Positions 30,543 to 40,187 are shown, counted from the stretch's first letter. The stretch is DNA of 64,000 nucleotides from Burkholderia pyrrocinia (GCF_018417535.1 NZ_CP070978.1:1488001-1552000), one strand, 5' to 3'. The notes: a model not told the origin generated them from the sequence alone. Translations and numbers: made by a program.

Positions 30543-31529
30543 ATGACCCATACGCTCCATCTGATCCAGAACGTGCTGCTCGGCGTCGTCGCGGTGTTCG
30601 CCGCGCTCGCGCTGTTTTCCGGCTACATCGCCAGCCGCGTGACGCGCGCGTTCCCGCCCGAAGGCCGCTTCGTCGACATCGGCGGCGACCGTATCCACTA
30701 TGTCGAATACGGCAACGGCCCGCCGATCGTGTTCGTCCACGGGCTCGCCGGGCAACTGCGCAACTTCGCGTACCTGCCGCTCGCGCGGCTCGCGCAGCAG
30801 CATCGCGTGATCCTCATCGACCGGCCCGGTGCCGGCCGCTCGCTCCGCGGCGCGGGCTCGCAGGCGAACGTGTTCGCACAAGCTCGCACGGTCGCCGCGT
30901 TCATCGACGCGCTGCGGCTCGACAAGCCCGTGCTGGTCGGTCACTCGCTCGGCGGCGCGATCGCGCTCGCGGTCGGGCTCAATCATGCGGACCGCGTCAG
31001 CCGGCTCGCGCTGATCGCGCCGCTGTCGCACCAGCAGCCCGAGCCGCCGGCGCCGTTCCGGCCGCTGATGCTGCCGTCGCCGCTGGTGCGCCGTTTCGTG
31101 TCGTGGACTTTTGCCATCCCGCTGACGATCCTGACCGGCCGCAAGGCCGTGCGCCAGGTGTTCGCGCCGGAAGACGTGCCGCGCGACTTCCCCACCAAGG
31201 GCGGCGGGCTGCTCGGGATGCGGCCGCATGTGTTCTACGCGACCGCGACCGACCTGCTGTCGGCGCCCGTCGACCTGCCCGCGATGGAGCGCCGCTACGC
31301 GGAGCTCGCGCTGCCGGTCGACGTGCTGTACGGCCGCGCCGATCCGATCCTGAACTGGCGCGAGCACGGCGACGCGCTCGCGAAGAAATCGGCGCGCGTG
31401 CGGTTGAAGGTCGTCGACGGCGGGCACATGCTGCCGGTCACGATTCCGGACGCGACGGCCGACTGGCTGCTCGAAGTCGCGGCCGCGCCGGCCGATGCCG
31501 TCGCGCAAGCGGCGCGTGTCGAGCACTAG
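30543..31529 (+). CDS. Alpha/beta hydrolase, membrane-anchored
   Basis: 328 residues. An N-terminal membrane helix (residues ~8-28) precedes the hydrolase fold: oxyanion HGLAG, nucleophile elbow GHSLGG, acidic residue in GRADPIL and catalytic His in GGHMLPV. It is the third gene of the SDR-monooxygenase operon and is suited to opening the ester or lactone made upstream. Confidence 0.87.
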   Translation: MTHTLHLIQNVLLGVVAVFAALALFSGYIASRVTRAFPPEGRFVDIGGDRIHYVEYGNGPPIVFVHGLAGQLRNFAYLPLARLAQQHRVILIDRPGAGRSLRGAGSQANVFAQARTVAAFIDALRLDKPVLVGHSLGGAIALAVGLNHADRVSRLALIAPLSHQQPEPPAPFRPLMLPSPLVRRFVSWTFAIPLTILTGRKAVRQVFAPEDVPRDFPTKGGGLLGMRPHVFYATATDLLSAPVDLPAMERRYAELALPVDVLYGRADPILNWREHGDALAKKSARVRLKVVDGGHMLPVTIPDATADWLLEVAAAPADAVAQAARVEH

Positions 31530-31545
31530 GCGGGAGCGAAGCGGG

Positions 31546-31589
31546 GCCTGATTCAGTGCCGTGCAGCCGGCGCTGCGGCGGAATCAGGC
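31546..31589. terminator. Shared hairpin between convergent genes
   Basis: GCCTGATTC and GAATCAGGC pair around a second small stem (GCAGC / GCTGC). It overlaps the stop of the minus-strand gene at 31584 and follows the hydrolase stop by 16 bases; no U-run. Confidence 0.4.
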
Positions 31590-31982
31590 TTCGTCGTCAG
31601 GCACCGACAGCCCGAGATCCGCGATCACCTCGCGCGCGCTGCGAAATGCCTCGACCGCGGCCGGCGCGCCCGCGTACAGCACGCTGTGCAGCAGCACCTC
31701 GCGGATCTCGACGAGGCTTGCGCCGTTGTTGAGCGCGCCGCGAATATGACCCTTCAGTTCCGTGCTGCGGCCGAGCGCCGCCAGCATCGCGCACGTGCAC
31801 AGGCTGCGCGTCTTCAGGTCGATCCCGCCCCGCTGCCACGTGCTGCCCCACGCGTGTTCGTTCAGCCAGTTCTGCAACGGACGCGAAAATCCGTCGAGGT
31901 CGCGCATCGCGCGCTCGACGAACGCCTCGCCCATCACGTCGATCCGCCGCGCCTTGCCGTATTCCCTGTCCTGTTCGCTCAT
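31584..31982 (-). CDS. Carboxymuconolactone decarboxylase-family protein
   Basis: 132 residues, all-helical. Family motif around SLCTCAMLAALGRSTELKGHIRGALNNGAS and EIREVLLHSVLYAGAPAAVEAF, as in 4-carboxymuconolactone decarboxylase (PcaC) and AhpD-like proteins. The single Cys pair (LCTC) is not CxxC of AhpD, so PcaC-like chemistry or an unknown reaction is likelier. It faces the hydrolase operon and may act in the same degradation route. Confidence 0.82.
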   Translation of the reverse strand: MSEQDREYGKARRIDVMGEAFVERAMRDLDGFSRPLQNWLNEHAWGSTWQRGGIDLKTRSLCTCAMLAALGRSTELKGHIRGALNNGASLVEIREVLLHSVLYAGAPAAVEAFRSAREVIADLGLSVPDDEA

Positions 31983-32341
31983 GTCCGTGTCCTGTGTGAA
32001 GTCGTGGCCGCGTCGGCGCCGCCGGCGCCGGGAGATTTCGCGCCATGTTCATGGGGCCGGCGCGATTCGTCAAAGACGCGGCCCTCGGTTCGCGGCCGTT
32101 CGCGTAACGGGCGGTCGAACGCTACGTAACATCGGGCCGCGCGTTACGGCGCCTTACCGGAACATCGCAACCTCGACGCCCGGGCACCGCGCGTACCCGC
32201 CGCGCGAAACCGCCATTACTCAGTTTAAATCGCGTTGATTTCCCCGATTTCCGCAACAAAGCGCGGCACCGTTTCGAGAAAGCTGTCGTGGCGCGGAATT
32301 TGCAGTGGAGGCTTGGACACACTTCCAATGTCGAGGCCAAC
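31983..32341. other. Intergenic region before the collagen-like gene
   Basis: About 360 bases with divergent promoters expected. The part from 32215 to 32260 is AT-rich (CAGTTTAAAT). No RNA gene or clear operator recognised. Confidence 0.4.
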
Positions 32342-34357
32342 ATGCACAATTTCTTCAAGAAGACGACGGTAACGCTCGCCGTCTCGTCGCTGCTCGCGCT
32401 GTATGGTTGCGGCTCGGTCGACGGACCGACGACCCCGTCGTCGATCAAGCCGAGCACGTCGGGGGGCGGCGGCACGTCGGGGACGTCCGGTACGTCGGGC
32501 GGCGGTTCGTCGGGGACGTCGGGTGGCGGTAGTTCGGGGAGTTCCGGTACTTCCGGCACTTCCGGTACTTCCGGTACTTCCGGTACTTCCGGTACTTCCG
32601 GTACTTCCGGCACTTCCGGCACCTCGGGCACTTCCGGTACGTCGGGCACTTCCGGTACGTCGGGCACCTCCGGTACGTCGGGCACTTCCGGCACCTCGGG
32701 TACCTCCGGTACGTCGGGCACTTCCGGCACCTCGGGTACTTCCGGTACGTCGGGCACCTCCGGCACCTCGGGCACCTCCGGTACGTCGGGCACCTCGGGC
32801 ACCTCCGGTACGTCGGGCACTTCCGGTACGTCGGGCACTTCCGGTACGTCGGGCACTTCCGGCACCTCGGGCACCTCCGGTACGTCGGGCACTTCCGGTA
32901 CGTCGGGCACTTCCGGCACCTCGGGCACCTCCGGTACGTCGGGCACTTCCGGTACGTCGGGCACCTCCGGTACGTCGGGCACTTCCGGTACGTCGGGCAC
33001 CTCCGGTACGTCGGGCACTTCCGGCACTTCCGGCACCAGCGTCACCCCGCTCGGCAATGTCCTCCAGCAATCCGGCAACCTCGTGACGGCACTCGGCACG
33101 ACGGTCGCGAACGGCGGCGCGCAGATCGGCGGCGTGCAGATCCCCGGCACGAACCCGACGACGGCCACCAGCGTCGGCAACGCGGTCACGAGCCTCGGCA
33201 ACGGCGTGCAGTCGCTCGGCAACGGCGTCGCGGCCGGCCTCGGCTCGATCGGCGTGTCGCCGAACCCGCTCGGCCCGACGCTCACGTCGACTACCGGCCT
33301 GCTGACCGGCGCCGGCGGCGCGGTCAACAACCTCGGCAACGCAGTGACGAGCCTCGGCACCGGTCCGCTGTCGCCGCTCGCGCCGGCGACGACCCTGGTC
33401 GGCAGTCTCGTCAACACGGTCGGCACTGCGGTCAACTCCACCGCATCGGCGCTGAATACCGCGCTGAACAGCGCGCCGGTCCAGCAGCTCGGGACGCAGC
33501 TCGGCAGCGTGATCAACCCGATCACGAACACGCTGACCGGCGGCGTCACGACGCCTGGCGCCACGCAGACGCTCGGCGGCGCAACCATGCTCGGCGCCCC
33601 GCTCAGCGGACTGCTGAGCACGCTCGGCAGCGGCCTCGGCCTCGCCGGTTCGCAGGTCGGCAGCGCGACCGGCAACCCGGTCGGCACGAGCGCCGGCAAC
33701 GGCGTGTCCCAGCTCGGCAACACGGTGACGTCGGCCGGCGGCCTGCTGTCCAGCGGCAGTTCCAGCAGCGGCACCAACCCGCTCGCCCCGATTACCGGTC
33801 TGCTCGGTACGCTGACGGGCGGGCTCGGCGGCGGCAGCAGCTCGAGCGGTACCAGCGGCACGAGCGGCACCAGCGGCGGCCCGCTCGCGCCGATCACGGG
33901 CCTGCTCGGCACGGTGACGGGCGCGCTCGGCGGTCTCGGCACGAGCGGAACCGGCGGCACGAGCGGCACGAGCGGCACCGGTGGCTCGGGCGTCGGCGGC
34001 CTGCTGGCGCCGGTCACCAACCTCGTCAACTCGCTGACGCCGCTCGGCGCAAGCCTCACCGGCACGGTCACGACGCCGGGAGGCAACGTGACGGGCAACC
34101 TCGGCGGCCTGCTGACGAGCGGCCCGGTCGGTACGCTGACGGGCGCGCTGACGACGCCGGCCGGCGGCGCCGGCGCCGGCGCGACGGCCAGCCCGAGCGC
34201 CGCAACCGGCACGGCGACGACGCCGGCCGGCAGCGGCACCGTGGCAGCCGGCCTCACCGGCAGCTCGAACGGCGCCACCACGGGCGGTGCAGGCAACCTG
34301 CTGTCGCCGGTGACCAACCTGCTCGGCGGTCTGCTGGGCGGCGGCACCAAGAAGTAA
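32342..34357 (+). CDS. Collagen-like surface lipoprotein with Gly-Thr-Ser repeats
   Basis: 671 residues from ATG 32342. Lipoprotein signal with lipobox LYGC (Cys23). A Gly/Ser-rich start is followed by 55 uninterrupted Gly-Thr-Ser triplets (residues 69-233), a Gly-X-Y tract like those of Burkholderia collagen-like (Bucl) proteins. The C-terminal ~430 residues repeat short motifs ([30 protein letters not shown]) of low complexity, and shorter GTS runs recur. It has no Pro in the triplets; Thr could be glycosylated. It is probably an outer-membrane-anchored fibre for adhesion. The downstream gene starts 120 bases later. Confidence 0.82.
   Translation: MHNFFKKTTVTLAVSSLLALYGCGSVDGPTTPSSIKPSTSGGGGTSGTSGTSGGGSSGTSGGGSSGSSGTSGTSGTSGTSGTSGTSGTSGTSGTSGTSGTSGTSGTSGTSGTSGTSGTSGTSGTSGTSGTSGTSGTSGTSGTSGTSGTSGTSGTSGTSGTSGTSGTSGTSGTSGTSGTSGTSGTSGTSGTSGTSGTSGTSGTSGTSGTSGTSGTSGTSGTSGTSGTSGTSGTSVTPLGNVLQQSGNLVTALGTTVANGGAQIGGVQIPGTNPTTATSVGNAVTSLGNGVQSLGNGVAAGLGSIGVSPNPLGPTLTSTTGLLTGAGGAVNNLGNAVTSLGTGPLSPLAPATTLVGSLVNTVGTAVNSTASALNTALNSAPVQQLGTQLGSVINPITNTLTGGVTTPGATQTLGGATMLGAPLSGLLSTLGSGLGLAGSQVGSATGNPVGTSAGNGVSQLGNTVTSAGGLLSSGSSSSGTNPLAPITGLLGTLTGGLGGGSSSSGTSGTSGTSGGPLAPITGLLGTVTGALGGLGTSGTGGTSGTSGTGGSGVGGLLAPVTNLVNSLTPLGASLTGTVTTPGGNVTGNLGGLLTSGPVGTLTGALTTPAGGAGAGATASPSAATGTATTPAGSGTVAAGLTGSSNGATTGGAGNLLSPVTNLLGGLLGGGTKK
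32546..33040. repeat. 55 x 9-base tandem repeat coding Gly-Thr-Ser
   Basis: Each unit is GGN-ACN-TCN with third-base changes (GGC/GGT, ACT/ACG/ACC, TCC/TCG), ending with one AGC. No unit breaks frame. Many adjacent units are identical, so length variation by slippage is expected. Confidence 0.95.
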
Positions 34358-34477
34358 CGCTTCACCTACCAGAACCACAGGCCAATGGCCGGGCACGCAT
34401 CAATAAAAAGCCCGGCCGACGGCCGGCGTCACCCGCCAAGCGGGGGCGCCGGCCCTCATCCCGACGAGGATCCGATC

Positions 34478-35761
34478 ATGAATTCCACGCTCGACGGCAT
34501 CGCCGCGGTCCAGGACCGCCCGCCCCGTTCAGCCACGCCATTCCGCGCCGGCCTGCTCGGCATCGCGGCCGGGCTGGTCGCGCTGTGGTTCACGCGCGAC
34601 CAGCCGGCCCTCGACGCCGCGACGCGCGCGATCATCGCGAGCCTCGCGATCATCGGCACGATCGCGCTGCACGAAATCCTCATCTCGCGCGTCTACCTGC
34701 GCCCGAGCGCGGGACTGTCGCGCCAGGCCGTGCGGCCGCTCGGCCTCGCGCGCGTCGCGACGCGGCTCGGCGCACTCGCGTCGATCTATGCGGGTATCGG
34801 CATCGTCTACTGGCTGCTGCCCGAATACCACGGCGCGTTCTACCTGCCATTCTGGTCGCTGCTGCGCGCGCTCGCCCCGTACGTGATCGTCGCCGCGCCG
34901 TTCTATTTCATGTGGATGGACCGCCACCAGCGCGAGACCGACGACGCGTACCTGCTGTGGGGCCGCTACGTGTTCCGCCGCGAGCAGCCCGCGAGCTGGA
35001 AGCCGGTGCGCGAGATGCTCGCCGGCTGGGGCGTGAAGGCATTCTTCCTGCCGCTGATGACCGTCTACCTGTCGAAGGACGCCGATCACCTGAGCGCGTC
35101 GCTCGCGCACGCGATGCACGCACCGATAACGATCGCGACCTTCGTGTTCATGTACGACCTGTCGTTCACGATGGACCTGATGTTCGGCACCGTCGGCTAC
35201 CTGTGCACGTTCCGCATCCTCGACAGCCACGTGCGCACCGTCGAGCCGACGACGCTCGGCTGGGTGGCCGCGCTGATGTGCTACCAGCCGTTCTGGTCGC
35301 TGATCTCGAACAACTACATCCGCTACGAAGGCTCGATGTTCTGGGACAACTGGCTGATGTCGGCCCCGACGCTGCGCGTCGTCTGGGGCGCGGTGATCAT
35401 CCTGCTGCTGCTGACCTACGCGCTGTCGACGATCTCGTTCGGGCTGCGCTTCTCGAACCTCACCAACCGCGGGATCATCACGTCGGGTCCGTACCGCTTC
35501 ACGAAGCATCCGGCGTACATCACGAAGAACCTGTCGTACTGGATGGTGTCGGTGCCGTTCGTCGAGCCGCTCGGCTGGCAGATCGGGCTCATGCACTGCG
35601 CCGGGCTCGTCGCGGTCAACCTGATCTACTACACGCGAGCGAAGACGGAAGAGCGACATCTGATGCGCGATCCCGACTATCGCGCGTATGCGGAATGGAT
35701 CGCGCAGCACGGGTTGTTTGCGCGGATCAAGCAGGCTTTCGGGGTACGCCAGCCGGCCTGA
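34478..35761 (+). CDS. Isoprenylcysteine methyltransferase-like membrane protein
   Basis: 427 residues, start ATG 34478 with GACGAGGA upstream. About nine membrane segments. The C-terminal part has the ICMT/PEMT signature: GIITSGPYRFTKHPAYITKNLSYW split by a turn, then EERHLMRDPDYRAYAEWIAQHG, the expected SAM-binding motif. It likely methylates a lipid or a membrane-associated thiol/acid. It lies directly downstream of the collagen-like lipoprotein in the same direction, but I cannot show a functional link. Confidence 0.75.
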   Translation: MNSTLDGIAAVQDRPPRSATPFRAGLLGIAAGLVALWFTRDQPALDAATRAIIASLAIIGTIALHEILISRVYLRPSAGLSRQAVRPLGLARVATRLGALASIYAGIGIVYWLLPEYHGAFYLPFWSLLRALAPYVIVAAPFYFMWMDRHQRETDDAYLLWGRYVFRREQPASWKPVREMLAGWGVKAFFLPLMTVYLSKDADHLSASLAHAMHAPITIATFVFMYDLSFTMDLMFGTVGYLCTFRILDSHVRTVEPTTLGWVAALMCYQPFWSLISNNYIRYEGSMFWDNWLMSAPTLRVVWGAVIILLLLTYALSTISFGLRFSNLTNRGIITSGPYRFTKHPAYITKNLSYWMVSVPFVEPLGWQIGLMHCAGLVAVNLIYYTRAKTEERHLMRDPDYRAYAEWIAQHGLFARIKQAFGVRQPA

Positions 35762-35824
35762 CGGAGCGACCGGCGGCCGGGGCGGCGATGCGTCGCTCCG
35801 GCCGACGACGCACACGCCGCCGGC

Positions 35825-37018
35825 TCATCCGCACCTGCGCTTCAATACGGCGATTGCGACAAGGCACGCCGCCGGCATGCCGAAGCAAAATGCGGCCAAC
35901 GGCCACGGCGTATCGCCCGGCAGCACCAGGGTGGCAAGCGTGCCGACACCGCCGACGATCAGACTCTGGATGCAGTAATACAGCGCGACCGCCATTCCTG
36001 CGGCATCGTCGAAATCCCGAAGCGCCCCGTTCGCGGTCACCGACGACATCAGGACGATGCCGACCGCGACGATCCACATCGGCATCACGAAGGCGCTGAA
36101 CGACGGCGCCATCAGGACGGTGCATGCGGCCAGCACGACCGAGCCCGTCATCATGACGCCGGCGCCCCGGACGAAGCAGCCCCGAATGCCCCAGTTCGAC
36201 ACGAACCTTCGCGCAAAACGCGCGGCAATGATCATCACGATCGCGACGGTGGCAAAAGCTGCACTGAACTCGGTGCGGGAAAAACCGGCACGACCGATGA
36301 GCACACGCGGCGCGATCGAGAAGAACACGAAAAACGCGCCCATTGCGGTACCGAAGCCGAACGCATGGACCCGGAAGGAAAGGTTGCGCATGATCGACGC
36401 AACGGACTGCCGTGGCCTGCCCGTCGCCGGTGGCCGCGTTTCATGCCATCGCGACCACGCGCGGCCGAATGCCACGCATCCCGCCAGACCGAGGGTCACG
36501 AAGATCGCGCGCCAGCCGAAACCGCGCGCGATGCCTGCGCCGAGCATCGGCCCGAGCGCCGGCACGACCGCGAGGATCGCGCCGAACTGACTGTAGATGG
36601 TGCTGCCTTCCGGACGGTCGGCATAGACATCGCGAACCGTCGCAAAGGTCGCCACGAGCGCGGCGGAGGCGCCCAGCGCCTGCAGCATGCGCAGCGCGAC
36701 GAACACGATGCCACCGCTCGCCATCGCGAGCGCCAGGGAGGCGGCCGAGAACAGCAGCGCGCCGCCCAATAGCACCGGCCGCCTTCCGAAACGATCCGAC
36801 ACCGGGCCGAACACCAACTGGCCCAAGCCGAGAAAGACCATATAGACGCTCAGCGTCAACTGAACCATGGCGGGCGACGTATGCAACGCCGATGGCATCT
36901 CCGGAATCACCGGCAGATACACATCCATCGCCAACGACGCGAGAAGATCGAAAGGAACCATCAGCAGCAATGCCGACGGCAACGAGCAGGCCCATACAGG
37001 CGCAGATTGATCAGGCAT
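35825..37018 (-). CDS. MFS exporter, CmlA/FloR chloramphenicol-efflux type
   Basis: 397 residues from ATG 37018 (a start 18 codons upstream is possible; neither has a good ribosome site). Twelve membrane segments. It matches what I recall of CmlA closely in several blocks: PFDLLASLAMDVYLP, FGPVSDRFGRRPVLLGG, LQALGASAALVATFATVRDVYA, FFVFFSIAPRVLIGR and NGALRDFDDAAG. Drug:proton antiporter for phenicols is the likely role. It is chromosomal, with ordinary GC and no mobile element nearby, so it is probably intrinsic. Confidence 0.85.
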   Translation of the reverse strand: MPDQSAPVWACSLPSALLLMVPFDLLASLAMDVYLPVIPEMPSALHTSPAMVQLTLSVYMVFLGLGQLVFGPVSDRFGRRPVLLGGALLFSAASLALAMASGGIVFVALRMLQALGASAALVATFATVRDVYADRPEGSTIYSQFGAILAVVPALGPMLGAGIARGFGWRAIFVTLGLAGCVAFGRAWSRWHETRPPATGRPRQSVASIMRNLSFRVHAFGFGTAMGAFFVFFSIAPRVLIGRAGFSRTEFSAAFATVAIVMIIAARFARRFVSNWGIRGCFVRGAGVMMTGSVVLAACTVLMAPSFSAFVMPMWIVAVGIVLMSSVTANGALRDFDDAAGMAVALYYCIQSLIVGGVGTLATLVLPGDTPWPLAAFCFGMPAACLVAIAVLKRRCG

Positions 37019-37517
37019 GACAAAGCATCCGCTCGAAAAGGAAATCCGGCGGCAATCTGCCTGCTGAGTCATCGACGAGAGGAGATCGCCGCAACAACCG
37101 GGTGAAGAAGGTTGCTGCGGCTTAGCGATCCGTGGACGGGCCCGCTCCCATGGTCAGATCCTTGTGGGGTTCGTTTGCCGGGAAGTGTATGCGATTTCGC
37201 GGCACGACCGCTCGATGCAGCCAGAAGCCGCGGCACAGCTCGAGCGCGAAGATCCGCAGCGAGTCGTGCGGCATCGGCTCACGCATCCGTTGCGGCCAAT
37301 TGTCGCGAAACGCGCCAATTCTCCGCTTTTCGTCGCTTTTCTCCGCCAGTCCGATTGCCCGCCCCCGGCACCTCGCGTATGGTGCTGCCCGTCCGCGCTC
37401 GATCCGTCGCGCGGACACCCGACCGTCGTCACGCACGACGGCCGTGCGGGCCGTGCCCGCCGCTCACCGTCTCCGCGATGCCGCCCGCCGGCACCGCGCA
37501 TTCATGAGGAAAGAGGC
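37019..37517. other. Intergenic region between exporter and small peptide
   Basis: About 500 bases. Several overlapping short frames are open on both strands but none looks like a protein. No terminator or RNA recognised. Confidence 0.35.
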
Positions 37518-37604
37518 GTGATCCACAAAGTCCTGATCCTGTTCGCACTCTGCATCGCGGGCCTCGCCGCGATCGCCGCCGGTTTCCAGCACATCCCCAG
37601 CTGA
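37518..37604 (+). CDS. Possible 28-residue membrane peptide
   Basis: Starts with GTG 37518 (MIHKVLILFALC...) after AGGAAAGAGGC. The product is one hydrophobic helix ending GFQHIPS. Position, ribosome site and composition are plausible for a small membrane protein, but there is no homology support that I know of. Confidence 0.4.
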   Translation: MIHKVLILFALCIAGLAAIAAGFQHIPS

Positions 37605-37710
37605 TTCGCGGCCCCGGCTCGCTTCGCCGAGCCCGGGGGCCGCACCCATTCCTGTTCCCTTGTTGCGATGAACCTCTTTCTCGAACCGCCCGGGACGGGC
37701 GACCTTTGCC

Positions 37711-38346
37711 ATGCGCATCGACGGACAGCATTCCCAGCACGACATCGACGATGAACTCGACACGCTCTACGCACGCCTCCACCAGCCGGGCCATCGCCTG
37801 CACGGCCTGCCGGCCGTCGCGCTCGGCCGCTCGGGCCTGATCGTCCGCCACCGCGAGGCGGACGGCGAATACTTCCTGTATGTCGAAGATCCGGCCGCGC
37901 GCCAGCTTGCCGGCTACACGGTGTTCAACCGCCTTCCCGAAATCCCGCGCCGCGCCGACCGCTACCTGCGCGCACCGCATACGCGGCTGCGCGGCTCGGC
38001 GCAACGCAAGGGCCTCGCGACGACGCTGTACCGCTGGGGGCTCGACGCGGGGCTGTGCCTGATCAGCGGCGCGCGCCAGTCGGTCGGCGCCGCGCAGTTG
38101 TGGACGGCGCTCGCACACGATTACCGGCATGGCTTCGTCGATGTCGAGGGCCGCGCGCTGCGTTATCTCGGCGACACCGTTCCGGACGACGTGCACGGCG
38201 CGCTGCATACGCGGCGGCTGTTGCTCGGCAACGGGTGGGCGATGACGAAATTCGCGCGGGCGGCCGGGATGAGCGACGCCGAACCGGTTCGATGCGATTC
38301 CGCGGCGATTTTCGACGGGGTAGCGCGGACCGCGTCGCGGGCGTAG
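37711..38346 (+). CDS. GNAT-like protein of unknown substrate
   Basis: 211 residues. The central R-G-S-A-Q-R-K-G-L-A-T-T-L-Y matches the acetyl-CoA pyrophosphate loop of GNAT acyltransferases and is followed by LCLISGARQSVGAAQLWTAL. Strands before it (VEDPAARQLAGYTVF) fit the fold. Substrate unknown; no operon partner. Confidence 0.55.
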   Translation: MRIDGQHSQHDIDDELDTLYARLHQPGHRLHGLPAVALGRSGLIVRHREADGEYFLYVEDPAARQLAGYTVFNRLPEIPRRADRYLRAPHTRLRGSAQRKGLATTLYRWGLDAGLCLISGARQSVGAAQLWTALAHDYRHGFVDVEGRALRYLGDTVPDDVHGALHTRRLLLGNGWAMTKFARAAGMSDAEPVRCDSAAIFDGVARTASRA

Positions 38347-38442
38347 CGTCGGCGACACGCGCCACGCCGACCGAACGCCGATGCGATAATCCGTCCGGTC
38401 AGCGCGATGCGGCAGCGCACCGCCCCAACCAAACGCTCATCG

Positions 38443-39015
38443 ATGACCACCGATCCCCGAACCGACGCCGACCGCCGCATCGACATCGTCGCCCTGTGCG
38501 GCAGCCTCCGGTCGCAGTCGTACAACGCCGCGCTGCTCGATGCAGCCGCGCTCGTCGCGCCGCGCGGCATGCGCATCGCGCGCTTCGATCGCCTCGGCGA
38601 ATTCCCGCTGTTCAACCCCGATACCGAATACCCGTCGCCCGCCGCCGTGCGCGACCTGATCGATCGCCTGAACGCGGCCGACGGCGTGCTGATCGCGAGC
38701 CCGGAATACGCGCACGGCGTAACCGGCGTGATGAAGAACGCGCTGGACTGGGTCGTCGGATGCGAAGCGGTCGTCTACAAGCCGGTCGCGGTGCTGAATG
38801 CGTCGCCGCGCGCGACGCACGCGGACGCGGCGCTGCGGGAAACGCTGTCGGTGATGTCGGCGCGCATCGTCGAGCGCGCGTCGATCACGCTGCCGATCCT
38901 CGGAAGCCAGCTCGATGCGGCGGGCATCGCCGCTCATCCGCCGTTCGCATCGGCGCTTGTCGATGCGTTGCGCGCGCTCGGCGCGGTAATTTCCGAAGCT
39001 GCGCCGCCGCGCTGA
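38443..39015 (+). CDS. NADPH-dependent FMN reductase (ChrR/YieF type)
   Basis: 190 residues from ATG 38443. Flavodoxin-like fold with GSLRSQSYNAALL phosphate loop and SPEYAHGVTGVMKNALDWV, the signature of the chromate/quinone reductase family. Two-electron reduction of quinones or metals is expected. Confidence 0.88.
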   Translation: MTTDPRTDADRRIDIVALCGSLRSQSYNAALLDAAALVAPRGMRIARFDRLGEFPLFNPDTEYPSPAAVRDLIDRLNAADGVLIASPEYAHGVTGVMKNALDWVVGCEAVVYKPVAVLNASPRATHADAALRETLSVMSARIVERASITLPILGSQLDAAGIAAHPPFASALVDALRALGAVISEAAPPR

Positions 39016-39054
39016 CGTTGCGCATCGGGAAACGCATCGCAGTCCAGACGAATC

Positions 39055-39086
39055 GGACATTGCGCCCGTCGACAGGCGCAATGTCC
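39055..39086. terminator. Bidirectional hairpin between convergent genes
   Basis: Perfect 12-base stem (GGACATTGCGCC / GGCGCAATGTCC) with 8-base loop, centred between the FMN reductase and DUF4148 genes. Confidence 0.7.
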
Positions 39087-39094
39087 TGCCCGGA

Positions 39095-39400
39095 TCATCG
39101 TCCGCGATAGATCGGCCTGTCGGCGGCAATCGAGCCCGATTCGCTCGCGGTCGGCGACATCGTCCCGTATCCGCTTGTGTCGGCCGTCGACGTACCCGTC
39201 GAGCCGATCTTCGTCAGCGCTTCCGCCAGTTTCGCCGGATAGTGCGGGTCTTCGCCGGTCTGACGGTAGCCGGCCGCGTGCAGTGCGGCCAGTTCGGCCG
39301 TGACCTCCGCGCGCGTCACGGTGGGCTGCGGTGCGGCCCATGCGGAAACGGAAGCGGTCACGGCAACCGTCGCGAGAACATACAGAGCAAGCTTGTTCAT
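39095..39400 (-). CDS. DUF4148 secreted small protein
   Basis: 101 residues, ATG 39400 after AAGGAGAG. Sec signal (cleavage after SAWA). Mature part has TRAEVTAELAALHAAGY, the DUF4148 pattern abundant in Burkholderia, and a Ser/Thr-rich tail. Function unknown; periplasmic. Confidence 0.85.
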   Translation of the reverse strand: MNKLALYVLATVAVTASVSAWAAPQPTVTRAEVTAELAALHAAGYRQTGEDPHYPAKLAEALTKIGSTGTSTADTSGYGTMSPTASESGSIAADRPIYRGR

Positions 39401-39650
39401 TTGAACTCTCCTTGGCATCGACGACGTTGTCGACAGAGAGTGAGTCGATCCGCGAGCGCAAAAATGACACCCGCCGACGAAATTTGTTCGACGCCGTGTC
39501 GCCATGCCGTACCGAACCACGGCCAGGCGTCGCGCCCGATGTGAACGGCATGTTCAGATGAAAACCGACCGGCTGTCAGATTTCGCCGGCTCGCGCGACT
39601 ACGGGCATGTGACCATGCGCCACCCTCTGTTCTCGTTCAAAGGGTCCGAC

Positions 39651-40154
39651 ATGAAAACCAGAATCTGGATACTGATCGCGTCGCATCTCGCGACGGGTCT
39701 CGTTGCATTCGCGGCGGGCATCTACGTGCTTCCGATCCTGACGGCATCGGAGAGCGCAAGCGCCGTCGAACTGCAAGTGGCCGCCGAAAACACGCGCCAT
39801 ACCGGCCGCTTCGAACGCGGCCTGCCGGGAAGCGATCCGCTGCACTGGGCGGACGGCAAGCTGACGATCACCGATTCGTCGATCGCGTTCGAAGGCGACA
39901 TCGCACCAGGGCCCGACTACAAGATCTATCTCGTTCCGGAATTCGTCGACACCAAGGCGTCGTTCCTCGCGATCAAGGCGCGTGCCGCACGCGTGGGCGA
40001 CCTGAAGACATTCGGCAATTTCGTCGTGCCGCTTCCCGCCGACGTGAATCCCACGCAGTACACGTCGGTCGTGATCTGGTGCGAACGCTTTTCGAAATTC
40101 ATCAGCGCGGCCCGGTATCAAAGCGCAACGACGTCGGGCCGGGTGTCGATGTAA
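39651..40154 (+). CDS. DM13-domain exported protein
   Basis: 167 residues with an N-terminal membrane anchor/signal (residues 4-30). The rest is a DM13 domain: HTGRFERG, HWADGKLTI, APGPDYKIYLVPEF, GNFVVPLPADVNPTQYTSVVIWCERF with the conserved Trp-Cys. DM13 is proposed to act in redox reactions. ATG 39651 is chosen (AAAGGG upstream); in-frame ATGs exist at 39615 and earlier. Confidence 0.8.
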   Translation: MKTRIWILIASHLATGLVAFAAGIYVLPILTASESASAVELQVAAENTRHTGRFERGLPGSDPLHWADGKLTITDSSIAFEGDIAPGPDYKIYLVPEFVDTKASFLAIKARAARVGDLKTFGNFVVPLPADVNPTQYTSVVIWCERFSKFISAARYQSATTSGRVSM

Positions 40155-40187
40155 CCGGCTCCGGCAGCAATGGTGCGTGGTCGCGCG

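Noticed and set aside
32122..34365. 747-codon open frame on the minus strand over the collagen-like gene (Pro-Glu-Val-Pro-Asp repeats)
   Set aside because: It is a by-product of the 9-base repeat, which leaves most frames open on both strands. The plus-strand reading has a lipoprotein signal and ribosome site; the minus one has neither.
37122..37507. Several overlapping 100-146 codon frames between the exporter and the small peptide
   Set aside because: Open on both strands with no motif, signal or ribosome site; high-GC noise.
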